Shown: positions 24,765 to 37,130 of the stretch, in pieces
How the letters are laid out: every line of letters starts with the position of its first letter
Position numbering within the stretch: position 1 is the first letter of the stretch
Assembly: GCA_014871385.1 (NCBI GenBank)
Contig: CM026427.1
Location: forward strand, 7,135,909 to 7,199,908
Length of the DNA stretch: 64,000 nucleotides
Source: Ceratodon purpureus
Lineage: Eukaryota > Streptophyta > Bryopsida > Pseudoditrichales > Ditrichaceae
Direction: 5' to 3'
The notes under the pieces: model-generated
Databases searched by the model: none
The model's input: the letters and a program-made list of their open reading frames with translations, nothing else
Told to the model about the DNA's origin: nothing
Made by a program: the position numbers and the translations under genes

Positions 24765-26348
24765 ATTGTTTTGCAAGAAAATCATGATATTTATAAGTTT
24801 TCAAGAAAACGCAGCTGTGTACCTTTTGGAAGTGCATCTTTTATTTTGGCATTTTGAGGAAATATGCCATTGTAAATGTTTCACTTCAGTCCTTCCAAAG
24901 CCATCTGCAACGCGGAGATCTAATTTAAATCTGACCAAAAATTGTTGCATTCTCTTTGCACCGCTAGTTGACACAGGTACACTTTAAATACTATATTGCC
25001 GTAGGCAACCCTTTGAACATACTTGAATTCTGCTAAGAATTTGGTTCTGCACTTACGTATCTTGGTAACAAATCCTCAAAGCTGAAGGCTTTTGGCATAT
25101 AATGAATTGCGCTAATGAAGACAGTTTGTGGAAGATATGCACAGGAATGCAAGAGCCATTCTGATGAACATTGTATGCAACTGGTGTTTTCTTATGGGAC
25201 ACAATCGGCAATAAAAGCTATCTTTGCTCATTCAAGAGTTCATTCTTACAGGTTAAAACTTCGCTTGTTTGAGAAATCAGACTTTCTCTGTTGATATCAA
25301 TATATGAACGTCGAGAACTGATGTATAGAGTGGAGTTGTAGCAACCATCATTGCATTCTGCTTTGCGTCTCCGGCCAGTCACCCATAGTTGTTGGGCGAT
25401 TGACCCAGATTCTGCCAACAGCACCTTCGACGCCACGACACATCACTGTAATCCGGATATCAAATAATGTGGTCAAAGTTGGTACAGGTAGACCGTAACA
25501 TGCAGCTATGGTGCCACTTGTTCGACACTGTACAAGCGCTTTACTGTATGTACTATTTCGTCTGAGCTGTATGACCCAAATAACTCTATCCAACAAGACA
25601 TCGCATGATCAGCCACATGATTGAAGTACCAGTAACCGTCAATACAGTTGAATACATGAATCCATTGAATAACCACTGTTCAGTTTTGACTTACGAGAAT
25701 CTTTATTTTGCTTCAACGACTTTTCCAAGTGGTATGACATGAAGGTGAGTCGCGGTATGTTCATAGCTACAGTAAATCATTGCGATCACCAAGTTGAAGG
25801 AGCTTCTTCACACCAGCAATCGGAAAGTAATCAGGAAGTTATGAACAGCTTGAACTGTAGCATATATCTCAAACGTCAATAATAGTCTTGCCTAATCAAG
25901 AGTGAATACAAAACTCCCAAACAAATCTTGAAGTCGCGGCTTCAGTGTCAAGTGCAATCAAGCTCGGAATTCAAGTGATTCAACATTGAAACCTCGCCAA
26001 TCATAAAACATCCAGCTATCGCGGGATTACCCAAATCACCAAGATTAAGTCAAGACAATCATGCTCTGAATGCGCAATAGCACAGAATTGCAGATATTCA
26101 TGTGCTGATCATGTTATTGAAACTAGGTCAAAATTGACCAAAGAAGAAGTCCAATGGAGTCGACAACTATTCTCCGCTACTCTACAAATTACCGAGTCCT
26201 CTTTCAAGAATCTGAACACCAGATCACCATAGCCGTTATCCTCCCACTCCGATATTTTACACTCGCACAATTGGCATCTCAATTTCTAACTGGTCATTTA
26301 TGTATACACATCTACTCTAAAGTTTTAGAAACTAAACCAATTGGTAAT
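24765..26348. other. Intergenic region, nothing recognised
   Basis: Short frames only (73-82 codons, plus a 158-codon plus-strand frame at 26154 that runs antisense into the DUF7796 gene). No repeats or RNA genes seen. The part near 26345 presumably includes the 3' untranslated region of the minus-strand gene. Confidence 0.45.
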
Positions 26349-27626
26349 TCACTTCTTCGACAAGGCGCGCTTGCAAATCGTCTCAGCGGGAGGCGAATCC
26401 CAAACCTCCCACATCATCTCAAACTCCCGCATCTCGCTCACGCAAGCCTCCATCCCGCGAGTCTCATTAAAACTCCTGATCTCTTCTCCGATATCTTTCT
26501 TATAAACCTTCTCCGCAACCTCTCGCCAATTCTCAGCCCAAGGCTCGCGTCCATCGCACACGGTCACTTCACTCCCGCCGATCCCTGGCCAGTCCCAATT
26601 GCGCATGCAACCATCAACAATGGCAGCTGAGTATGTTGCATTCGCCTCCTTCTCACATGGCCTGCAGTAAGTCCCGCTCATGGGCCCCTTGGACGCCATC
26701 GACAACAGGAGCAATCCATACGGCGGCGGTGGATGCGCCATCTTCCGCAGCGTCATGACGCAGAACGGCACCTGGATGCGATGATATGGCACTTGCGAGA
26801 CTTCGAGCTGGGCCTTGTAGGCAGACTCGGAATTCAACCCGCGGAGTCCGCGCTGATGCATCAGCGGCAGCAAGCTGAGCCGCGAGTTTGCAGCGCGGCT
26901 GGCGTGTGCGTTTCCCATTCCGAACCTGTCGTTGAGGCCCCTGAAGTCGCTGCCTGCTGCGACGTAGTAGAATTTCGGATCTAGGTCGGTGATGTTGGGG
27001 ATGGGGTGGCTCCAGTAGCCGTCGACGCGCGTGCGGATGATCCAGTCGTACTTGATGTGGTGGCGGACTTCGTATTGCTTCACCATGCCGTAGCAGCCTT
27101 CCACGAGGTTGAAGTACTGGAGCAAGCCCTGCAGGCCGGCTGGGGAGCCCCACGAGGTGATGACCTCGGTGGTGATGCGGGTTTCGGGGATTGGGGTCGG
27201 GGTGAAGATCCTGGCCGCGCGGAGGTTGCGGCCCGCGAGGAGGGTGAGCTTGTGGCTGTCTTTGTCCAGGGGCGAGTGCAGGAACACGTCCGTATTGGGG
27301 TAGGCGTCCAGGAGGTTCTTCCGGATTGTCCTGCCGGTGATCTCGAACATGCGAGCGCCTCCGACAAGGCACACTGCGATCCGGCGTGTGTCGTTGTAGA
27401 GGAATGTGGTAACGTTAAGGGAGGGAGTTGGTGGAGGAGGTAAGGGTGAGGCGTTCGGGGTGAAGTTTGGTGTGAAGCTGATGATGGAGCAGCCGAAGAA
27501 TATGTTGGCGCAGTTCTGGGGGTCAAGGAACTGGTAGTAGCCGTAGGTGAGCAGGCCTGCCGCGACCATGATCATCCATGGCAGCCAGAGACGTAATCGC
27601 AGCTCGTTCACCTTCCACCACCCCAT
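26349..27626 (-). CDS. DUF7796-family type II membrane protein, intronless
   Basis: A plant-specific family of unknown biochemical role; its fold is often suspected to be glycosyltransferase-like. I start at the ATG at 27626 (MGWWKVNELRL), giving 425 residues; the frame opens six codons earlier only through a GTG. A membrane anchor spans about 12-32, followed by a Pro-rich stalk with candidate N-glycosylation sites (NFT, NAS, NVT, NDT). The lumen-type domain begins at RIAVCLVGGARMFE (82-95). Conserved blocks follow: NTDVFLHSPLDKD, GLLQYFNLVEGC, YDWIIRTRVDGYW, GGLNDRFGMGN, LNSESAYKAQL, PFCVM, SGTYCRPC and the C-terminal SPPAETICKRAL. Type II topology suggests the Golgi or ER (inference). The frame is GC-rich and unspliced, which produces long antisense open frames that are not genes. 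Confidence 0.88.
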   Translation of the reverse strand: MGWWKVNELRLRLWLPWMIMVAAGLLTYGYYQFLDPQNCANIFFGCSIISFTPNFTPNASPLPPPPTPSLNVTTFLYNDTRRIAVCLVGGARMFEITGRTIRKNLLDAYPNTDVFLHSPLDKDSHKLTLLAGRNLRAARIFTPTPIPETRITTEVITSWGSPAGLQGLLQYFNLVEGCYGMVKQYEVRHHIKYDWIIRTRVDGYWSHPIPNITDLDPKFYYVAAGSDFRGLNDRFGMGNAHASRAANSRLSLLPLMHQRGLRGLNSESAYKAQLEVSQVPYHRIQVPFCVMTLRKMAHPPPPYGLLLLSMASKGPMSGTYCRPCEKEANATYSAAIVDGCMRNWDWPGIGGSEVTVCDGREPWAENWREVAEKVYKKDIGEEIRSFNETRGMEACVSEMREFEMMWEVWDSPPAETICKRALSKK

Positions 27627-30600
27627 CACTGATGATTGCTCCACTGTCTCCCGCTTCGGTCGGCAACTCTCCGCATGGTAAACCCTGGAAGATCAATCAA
27701 GCAAATGCCAACAATCGTCAGCCAGAATTCAGCGAAGAAAAATGCTGCAGATCTGGTAGCCGAGAGTGCAAACTATTCCATTGTGCACACAACACAGAAA
27801 GATCATGTCTACGAAGCAGCAGCCCAAATCATTATCCTGCGATTTCCTGTACATCCTTTTGAGATTGCAAGAACCAATTTCTTGGACCCAGCTATCATAC
27901 TCAAGTCGTCCCAATCAGTTGGTGAGACACAAGTTGTCTCCTGATCGGCACATTAGAATCATTGGTGCACAAAAAAAATCATTCTACGCTTTAGAGAGCG
28001 TCCCTGTTACTCCCGATCTTGACATCCAAAGATGGTCCCCACAAAAATCGTCCTTCGCTTCAACTAAGCCCAGATTCTTACCTCAATTTGGACATGTAAC
28101 GATACAGCCATGCAATCAAGGGAATCGGAATGTAACGCCGATTATCGTTGTGGCTATTTAAGTAATGAACCTTTACTAATGCCCCAATTTGTAGTTTTTT
28201 AAGGCGATGTCAAAACAAAATGTGTAAGTTATCCCAGATCACATGCACGTGCTGAGAAACCTAATTATGCATTGGCACTCAAACACTCTAAAATTGCATC
28301 CAAGTGCACAGTGCGGTACTCATGCACCGCATGTACCATGCACTTGGTGCAGCTGCAGACGAATTGGGAGACTCGATTCTAAGTGTGACAATGAAATTCT
28401 AACGGTCAGAGCACACAAGAGTACTGTGCCATGTACTAGATGGGATTGACGAGCCTCCCTATTAAATTACTAGGGGCATTCCTGCTTCACTTGCACCTGA
28501 CTTACGGTTGAGTGGGAAAGGAAAGCTTCACCTAAAAAGAATGAATTCAGGGCTACTTTTTCAAAGGAAATACAGCCTCTTTTTCCCTCCCTAGAAAACA
28601 CCTACATCGCTCTGTGAATAGGTCAAAATGCTACTTGATCGCAGCTTCGTGAAACTACGCCTCGCTCGCACTCAAGTACAATGATCAACTATCCGAACTT
28701 GCAACTGAATTGAAAAGTCTTGGTATGAAAATTCTAACAAGGATAGGACGGGTTCGTCACATGTACAATTATTGCTGGACAAGGGTAGATTTGAGTAAAA
28801 AATATTCGGAGTTGACAAGTTCCGTGCCATCAATCCAAATGTTTGGTCTCAGGATATATTCTGCAGTGGTTTCAGAACCTTACTGGAGTACTATCAAGCC
28901 TCACCACTTCGTCACCTAAATCTTGACGAGTGGACTTTGAAACTTGACGAATATGCAGAGCCTCCAGTATATGCTGCGAGGGTCACATGCTTGATTGATA
29001 CTGAAGATTTCTAGCAGGGCGTTCGTACGGATCAAAAGCAAGAGCTAGAAGATATGAAGCAATTATTGTTACTACCTTCGGGGCATTCGATTGCGAGAAT
29101 AATGCACATTAAAAACGAAGGGTGCGCTACAATGGCTTCGCATGAATCCATTTAATGACACCAAGGATTAAATTGTGAATTGGCAACTGGAAGTACAACA
29201 TTCGAGCTCTAGCAACAGAAGAGAGGACATGTCGCCTACTCTCGATTCACAAACCGCGTTCCATGACCAATTTCTAACACTTACAGTTGCCAATCCATAA
29301 CCATCTAATACCCAACTTAAACCACTGAGATAATCGAAAGCGAACTCTGCTTCTACCTTCTCAATCTTTCGCCAACGCTGGTGAAGAGCCCATAGACACG
29401 ACCGAGTACCAGAAACCAAAACTCGTCCCTCTGCTCCCAGATAAAAAAACCCGAAAACCAAAACTTCCACACTACTTGCCCCAGGTCCTTGAAAATTCCA
29501 ACACAGCACCAAACCCACCCACAGAAAAAATAAAAGATAAGAAAAAGCTCTGGGTCAACTTCACACCTTATAATTAATCAATCCGCTCTCCCAATCCGAG
29601 CTCCACCACCGTCGCCACAAACTAATACTCCACGCTAGATTCTGAAACCCAAACCCGGCTCCAACTACCACCACGCTGCATCACAACTGCCCCGCAGCTG
29701 CAGCTCGCCTCGAACCAGCAACATACACACCAAGAATATTTCTTTCACCCACCGGTACTAATCTAAAACTCTAATCCAAACTCCACTAGACGAGACACCA
29801 AACTGGCTGCTTGGACGCCGAAACAGCACAAGTTCTAGTCTACCTGTGAATCAGATACCGGTACTAGCCTAGCAGGTAGCATCATAGAATACGTTTGGCT
29901 AGAACAAACCTCCCTCCACATGATCTAGACAAGGACCAAGCGCGCTGCTGAGCTTGAATAATTCTGCACTGCCTCCCCAGGCTACATAATTCTGGTACTA
30001 TCTAGTATCGTGCAGTGACTGTGATCATGATCGACGGGCTGCAGCCATGTCTGCAGTGTCAGACCATCACTTGCCCGGCCTGTTGCCCTGCCCCGCCACC
30101 AGAGCCCGGAAGGGACACTGCAGATTACACACAAGGAGTCTTCTGAGGAAGTTTTGTCTAGAATTCCCAACTGATATCTATGCAATACTCAGCTGATACT
30201 GATCCAATACATCTACCATACTCATGTGATATCTGTGTGATGAGCTTGGGAAATGGACAAGAGTAATAATACAGTGAGTTGGTCATTTGGTTGCTTTTGG
30301 AAGGGGGTTCCATCTGGGTGCGATGTGGAGGGATGGGGATGGGCTGGAAGAGCACTGCATGGTGCCCAGATATATGATGATGCGGGATCTGAGGGGGGAG
30401 TGGCAGCTGCGCAAGGAAAATTATGTCCCCGGGTATCCCCGGTCTCGTTTCGTTGATGCCACGATGCATGATCGATGATCGGAGCTGCAGTTGGTGATTG
30501 CGCAAGGCTAGCGTCATGGAAGAGGCTTTCGGGGAATCACGGCATGTTCCGGTCGCCGGTCGGGGTGGCCCTGGCCTGGCTGACTCCCGGGGTGGGGCTG

Positions 30601-31085
30601 TGGGGTCGCTGGGGAGGAGCCATGAATCTCATATGAACCTTCCTCTGCAACTGGAAAAATAATTTTGGTTTAGTAGCAGCACCAGAAACTCACAAAATCA
30701 GAGCCTTTTGCTGGCTAAATGGCACTGAAGGTGTGATAAAAATACACAAAGGGTGGATGAATATTGAGGATATAAATCAGAAAAAAATCAAGATTTTGGA
30801 GATGTATGGGAATGAAAATTTTGGAGTTGTAAGAAAATCAATATTTTGGAGTTGTGTTAGGTTCTTGTAAATTTTCAACGGTTTGTAAATTAGAATTTCA
30901 ATAACTGTGAGTAGGTGCTTGTGAGAAGCGCAACTAGCTCACCACAAAAAGGTGAGTGTTCAATTATTGACGGCCGATGAAGAGCCACTGGCACTGACAA
31001 TGAAGAGATGGCTAATTAGGAGCAAGTGCTCCTGACAATGACGAGAAGGTTAATGAAGAGCCATTGAAGAGCCACTGATACTAAC
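27627..31085. other. Intergenic region upstream of the DUF7796 gene
   Basis: It presumably begins with the promoter of the minus-strand gene. Open frames (up to 131 codons at 27766-28161 and 119 at 30158-30517) have no recognisable family. Bases 30530-30640 form a small GC-rich island. Degraded copies of the GAGCCAC(T/C)G minisatellite described next start near 30975. Confidence 0.4.
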
Positions 31086-31209
31086 AGTGAGGAGCCAGAG
31101 TCACCAACATTGTCAATGAGGAGCCACCGACAAAGAGGAGTAAAAACAATGAGGAGCCACAGCCACTGACATTGTCGATAAGGAGCCACCGACAAAGAAG
31201 AGTAAAAAC
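31086..31209. repeat. 62-bp tandem repeat, two diverged copies
   Basis: Bases 31086-31147 and 31148-31209 align throughout with several substitutions (both contain GAGGAGCCA, ACATTGTC, AGGAGCCACCGACAAAGA). Partial older copies with GAAGAGCCACTG lie just upstream (30975-31080). Confidence 0.75.
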
Positions 31210-31437
31210 TATTGGCATTATAAGTTGTTAATGGGAGGTGTGAAACAGTTGATTGTTGGTGTTTCACATTTGTTCGCACCTTTGCCTTAGAGGATGTATT
31301 TTGATCTAGAGAGAACTGTGCAAGGTATAGTAACTAGTAATCTAGAAATCATGTAGGAAATAAGAATAAATAGGAATAGTAAACGATTGGAACATTGTAG
31401 AGTTTACATTTCTCCGTTACTAAAATCAATCAATTAA

Positions 31438-31840
31438 CCCCTAATGTCGAAATCAACCCAATAAGGGTCAATTTCGGTCCGGTCAGGCTCGCAAGTACTA
31501 AATTTAGATAAAATGAAGTTCCTACTTTTGGCAGAATCTAGAGCTCTTTCATACCTTTCCAAAAAGTCATCTCATGCTTCAAAATTCCTCGTACTTTAGG
31601 AGATATTCTCAGTCAAAGTTACAAAACACTAATTGAAATCTGCTCAAAACTGCCCAAACTACGGTACATGCTCATTTATTCTCAAAAACTGCCCAAAATC
31701 AATTATATTGCAGAAACGTCAAAAATTCACCAAAAATTGAGATTTTACTTTTTTTCAAGTTTTGTTTTTTTTCAAGTACATAAGGTTTGAAGGCATGATC
31801 TCACCATATGGATTTTCAATCCAATTATTCTTCACATGTA
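31438..31840 (+). mobile_element. Truncated TTAA-family element (left end)
   Basis: Preceded by TTAA (31434-31437), the left end CCCCTAATGTCGAAATCAA and the next 400 bp closely match the left half of the element at 48914 in the same orientation. Shared strings include GTCATCTCATGCTTCAAAAT and TTCACCAAAAATTGAG. Similarity stops near 31840, at CACATG, and no matching right end follows, so the copy appears truncated. Confidence 0.75.
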
Positions 31841-33135
31841 AAAATCATATCCCAACTAGAAAAAAATTACATGTATTATATGTCAAGAGAGATCTCTACT
31901 AAAAAATAAAAGAGTTCTTTTTGGAAAATTTGTTTGGGGAAAGTATTTCGCTGCACATAGTACATGCAAAAGCATACGGAGTATCATTTTGATACACTTT
32001 TCAATAACAAACCAAGCACTGTGAAGACAAAATGCAAAACTTTTGCACTGTGAAATTTTGGTTTTCTTTTTTTTGGTCCAAGAACAAAAAACAAAAAACA
32101 AAATATCATACCTGAACACACAAGCTTATGTGGAACAGGGAAGGATTCTTCTGAACGGGCTGTATGGGTTTTAAAATTTATTATGATTTTTGCTTAGTTT
32201 CCCCTTGGTCTTGCCAATTGCAAGCGAGCCATTCTAATTACATTAAACTATTTTTGGATGCATTGTGCTGTACTATGTGTATATGGTCAAAATACAACAA
32301 AGTCAAAACTAGTACACATATCAAAGAATCTAGATTCATACAAACGATAAGGTACTGCACACAAACATTGGGTGTGCCCAGCTAGATATACAGTAGTGTG
32401 TACTGCAAGATATATCATCAAGTCAATGGAGTAGAACATTTCCGGGTATACTTTTGCATGGCTTTATTCGTAGTTCAATCTCACAAAGACATTCAGGTGC
32501 TGTGCAAGTCTAACAGTCAGCGCAACCTTGCTGTTTGCCCAGAGCAAGCGACACTTCTCACCATAAATTGCATACCCTCCAGGTTGGTGAAAGGTGGGAC
32601 TTGAATTTGCAACTGGGATTATGAATATTATAGAGGGGTCATTGCATTTATTCCAGCACTGGTTGGTCCTTGACGAGCAAGGCATGTGTATGTGAACCAC
32701 TTTGATCTACATCAAAAGAATGCAACTTACAAGGTACATGGTCCAATCAGAGAAGATTCATGGATATCTTCTTGATAGAGAGTGACTATGTTAAATTATA
32801 ATATATTTTATATTTAAGGTGTTCCAGTGTTATGTTTTACGAAATATCCAAATTTGAAGATGATGTGATTTATACATAATTTTTGAACAAACGTTTTAGA
32901 GGAAAAATTGAGTCCTAATAGTGTAGTACCATAGCAGAGTTGCCAGTCATTGAAAGATTCTTTTTAATTTTGGAATCCACAAGGTTCAACTCTCAAAAAG
33001 TGAATTTCTCAAAAAAAAAAAAATTAAAAAAAATCAAAAAACCAAAAAGACACTAACAATAGGCTCAAATGGTTTAGAGATAGGAAAACAACACTAAGAT
33101 AATTTGTTCTATATTCATTTATTTTTTCTATCATA
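31841..33135. other. AT-rich intergenic DNA
   Basis: No gene recognised; A-rich low-complexity runs occur near 33010-33050. A TACTCCGTATG motif (minus strand, near 31975) resembles Stowaway-type ends but is isolated. Confidence 0.5.
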
Positions 33136-33393
33136 CTCCTTCTGTCTCACTAAAGTCTAAAAGACCTTGGTTTGAAATGCAGTATTTTTTTGACCTACTT
33201 TGAGAAAGCATAAAATATTATTACTTATTTATATATTGAATTAATACGTATTATTGGCAAGAGTATATAGTACTACATTATAATCAATAATTATTGTACT
33301 ATTTATAGAAAACATGCAAAAGATATAAATTTCTCAAAGTAGGCAAGAAAATACTGCATTTGAAACCAAGGTCTTTTAGTGAGATGGAGGGAG
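33136..33393. mobile_element. Stowaway-like MITE (258 bp)
   Basis: The ends are inverted repeats of about 65 bp: left CTCCTTCTGTCTCACTAAAG, right reverse complement CTCCCTCCATCTCACTAAAA. Pairing continues through GACCTTGGTTT and TACTTTGAGAAA. TA flanks both sides (33134-33135, 33394-33395), the Tc1/mariner target. The interior is AT-rich and non-coding, so transposition would depend on a transposase from elsewhere. Confidence 0.9.
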
Positions 33394-36300
33394 TAATTTT
33401 TTTAAATAATATCTTCTTTTTCCAATTTATATATTTTTTAGAATTGTTTGAAGGCAGCCTACTATAATTCTACATTTCAAAATTATTAAAATTACACAGT
33501 TCATTCTAATAAATAAAAATATTTGAAGAGTAATTTTGAATATCATTCTTTTGTTTACAAAAGTTGAATTTGGAGAAAATTTGAATAAAATACATTCATT
33601 GAAGTAAGAATGTATTTAAAAAAAAAAATTAATATATCAATCTCATTATAAAATTCATAAAACAAAATAATAAAAAAGTTACATTTGAGAAATCCAAGGA
33701 ATTTAAATTTCAGTATTTAAATTTTTTTATGATTAAAACAATATATAATCCTAAAAACTCATTAAGGGCATGCTTCAAAGTTTGACAAATTAAAAAGTTC
33801 CACCGTTGTTGAAAAACAACTTAGTCCACTTTGATTTTTACTATCTCACAAATGAAGACAAATGAGCGGTCCAATTTTGGAATATGAGTAAAATATCAAG
33901 TTAATTTCAAGATCATATGGCTAAATGTACTTTAAAATGCTTAGATTGAGATTTGTTAAGTTTGAAGTAGAAAGGAGTCAGTCTTGGCAATTTTTGGCCA
34001 ATTTGCAACAAAGATCTTTAGGCTAACCCAAAACCAAAATATTGTTTGCATGAAACATAATATATTACTCCGTAACTTTTGGTACGCATAGTTTGACTTG
34101 GACACTAAGTTCTGATTGAATATAAGTCTCCTAATTTAACAGTATGAATGAATGATTTAGCCCAAGTTGCAAATATTCTAGCACAGCCAGGAAATTATTC
34201 GACCAGTCGACAATCACTAATCTGTTGAGGACTGAATAATCAAAATTAAGGATCCTACCAACGAAGTGCAGTTCCTCACATGTAACTCTTGTGACTTTGT
34301 AATGCAGTGACTTGTAACGCAGTGCATACAGCTTGGATCATCTAACATGACAACAACCATCATAACCATTTACAATTACAGATGGTTGCAGTGGCTGAAA
34401 TGAACTCAAATAACCCTCTACTCAGATCTGAGAACTATTCTCCAGAAGTGATACATGATTTTAGCTGTAAAGCCACCAGAGACTAGAGTTGAACTGCTTC
34501 CGGGTCACTCTCTTGTTAGAAGAGTACAGCACTCTGCAACCCTGGCGCCCTGCGAAAGAGCTCAGTCACAGCAGCAACAGATTGCCATCGCCTCTGCATT
34601 GATAGGGAATTAAACGATGTGGACTTAATCAGAAACTAAAGCCCAATTTACAAGTAAACATTCGTATTCTGCACAAAAGCATCAATTATTGGAGGCGGTT
34701 AGAACAATGGGAAATATCCTTCCTGTGTGTATCACTTCTTTGAACCTCCTTACTATGAATCTACACTCTACTCTGCACACAGGTGTTGTTGTGTGTTGGA
34801 GGCATTTTCTTGATCAGGATGTTTTAAGGCAAACCAATTTTTCGGACCACAAAAGGGTAAAGTTGGTGTACGGCAATTTGAGTCTCTACTTCAGCAATCA
34901 CAGGGCAGAAAGATTAAATTAGCACTCAAATTGAGAAATTCAGGAGGGCATTCCATCTTTGAAGTGATATGGATGGGTCAAGTAAGAGATAACGGATCAC
35001 TTTCAAGCTTAATTTCGTCATGTTGTGCCATGAAAGTCCTGTTCTGCGACGCGCATACAGAGGGCATTTATCTCAAATTCTAACACATACATTTTCTCAC
35101 ATGAGCATTTTCTGCTGATTCGATGATACTAGCCAGCCCTGCGTCCGATCAAGTCCAAAGTCTAGTAAGGAGGTCTTTTACACGGGCCTCATCTACCAAA
35201 TTAATGTTTGAGAAGTTGAAACAAACTCTAACTAGCTTGCAGCGAAGGCAAGGTAGCTGTTATTGAATCTTGCAGCTATCCGACATCCGTTGCTTGGACC
35301 ACTGCACTTAGGTGTATGAGAGCTGCTGTGTCAATGAATGCAGTCGCTGACCGATTGCATATCAAACGGTGAATTCTTTTTCGACTTTTATTAAAAATGC
35401 TGTGCACTTGGTACACGTAACCGGCATACCGGATCCCCCAAGTTTTCGAAAAGCCCCTCACGCAAATATGTAAGGGCCCCAGTAACACAACACTTCAACA
35501 TGGGTTCTAGTACTACTTCAGCTTGCTAGGCACAAATGTTAGAAAATCATGATCTTGGAAGGATGAACTTGAATGTGAATTTACAACTTCTGGTGTGCAG
35601 GAGTGTAGTCGAAACTCCTGCTCGCACACAATCGACACTGATCATATTCTTGTTGTAGATCAGTAGGTTCGCCAGCAAATCCTTTCCCATCTTATCATAT
35701 CCCCAGAAGAACAAGTATGATCATCTTTATCATGTGTGCAACGATCAGTTTTGCATCGGAATGAGAAAGTACTCCATAATCAAGTCTTAGTTCATCCAAG
35801 AGGATTCCGACCATGCTCTACATGGAGATATTCATTACTTTAACAATTTTATGCTTACCAAAATGAGATTTGGAGTTTCAAATACACTACATAATCATGT
35901 TAAAATCTAAACTGCCGAATCTGTTTGAAGAAACTGCCAATATAGTGAATAACTCCATCTACATTAAAATTGCCATCCGCTACGGAGTTGGAAAGTGAAT
36001 TTACCGGGCCCCAAACATATTTGTCGTGCTGTGAACATGCTGGATTGTCCAGTAAGTAGTGAAGTACCAAGGTCCGTGAGAGAGAATTTAAAAATTTCGG
36101 TTTCGTGCTGCTCTGAATTATGTTTTGGCGTAACTTATGACAATCACCATGGCAAGCATGAATCCATGCATGAGCAGGTGTAACATGCAGATTGTTGGGA
36201 GCTCAGCGTTACCAATTGCAACTGTTAAGTAGCGGCCCTCGAATGACACCAATTGTGAAACAGTACAGTAACGTCGAACAGAAACAGGACATGAGGCAAG

Positions 36301-36732
36301 CGGCACACAGTCACCGCGTTTCCTCCATCATTAGAAATCATACTGTGACCGCATTTCTAATGATTCGATGATTCATAATCTGGCTGTATCATTATCGAAA
36401 TCCGGAAGGCGTGTGTATGTGAACAGTACACAAGCAATGAGCATGATATGTTTACAGATTTTCTGGAGCCTTTCGAGCTGTGGCATATTGTCTGGGTACG
36501 ACCTGGGTAGAATGTCTTCAGCCTTGAACGCTGGACATATGGCCATGGCTTCATGGTTTTCACTTACAATTGTCAAATATTTAATGTTGTAATGTTTTCA
36601 TAGATGAGTGTATGTGTCTATGGAGTGCAGTAAAATTTTCATTGGTTATTGTCAAAATTTGAAATTGTAAGAATACTTTGTTTAAAGTGTTTGTAAAGAA
36701 AATTCTTATCAAGTCTAAAATGTAATTTAGAC
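33394..36732. other. AT-rich intergenic DNA, no gene seen
   Basis: The largest frames are 60-80 codons with no family resemblance. Bases 33400-33770 are almost pure A/T. Bases 35265-35445 show patchy similarity to 18545-18735. Confidence 0.5.
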
Positions 36733-37130
36733 CAGTCAATACGGTGTGAAAATTTTGATATTTTGTGGAGTGAACATTTTGTACTGAAAGAAGTTTTTTT
36801 GGAAATATCAAAGATGACATTAAGTATTTATAGAAATAATCTCAGAGGTAATAGATGTATTTAGCATGGCTACTTGAATTGCCCACCGAACAGAAATTTT
36901 CACTTCGGGTACCATAACTATTTTTTTAAATGTCTAATTGAAAAAAATTAAATTCTCTTAAAATTCTTCTTAAGGCCTACATTCACACAATAAATCAAAA
37001 CAAATATCTAAAATTGACATCACATGAATCTGCCCAAAATTTTAAAAAGCCTATTCTAGGATAATTGTCCTTTTAGAGGTTAAATGACTTTGAACCTTAT
37101 GATCTTCCAATTTGTGCAATTATAAGTGGT
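36733..37130 (+). repeat. Dispersed repeat, copy 1
   Basis: Aligns in the same orientation with 51918-52330. Shared strings include GAACATTTTGTACT, GTATTTAGCATGGCT and GATCTTCCAATTT. The copies are clearly diverged. Near 37077 the sequence TTTTAGAGGTTAAATG resembles a decayed right end of the TTAA-flanked family. Confidence 0.7.

Noticed and set aside
26653-27526. Long overlapping frames (239, 148 and 145 codons) within the DUF7796 gene
   Set aside because: They are shadow frames of a GC-rich coding sequence; the DUF7796 frame has the conserved motifs and these are Arg/Pro/His-rich noise.
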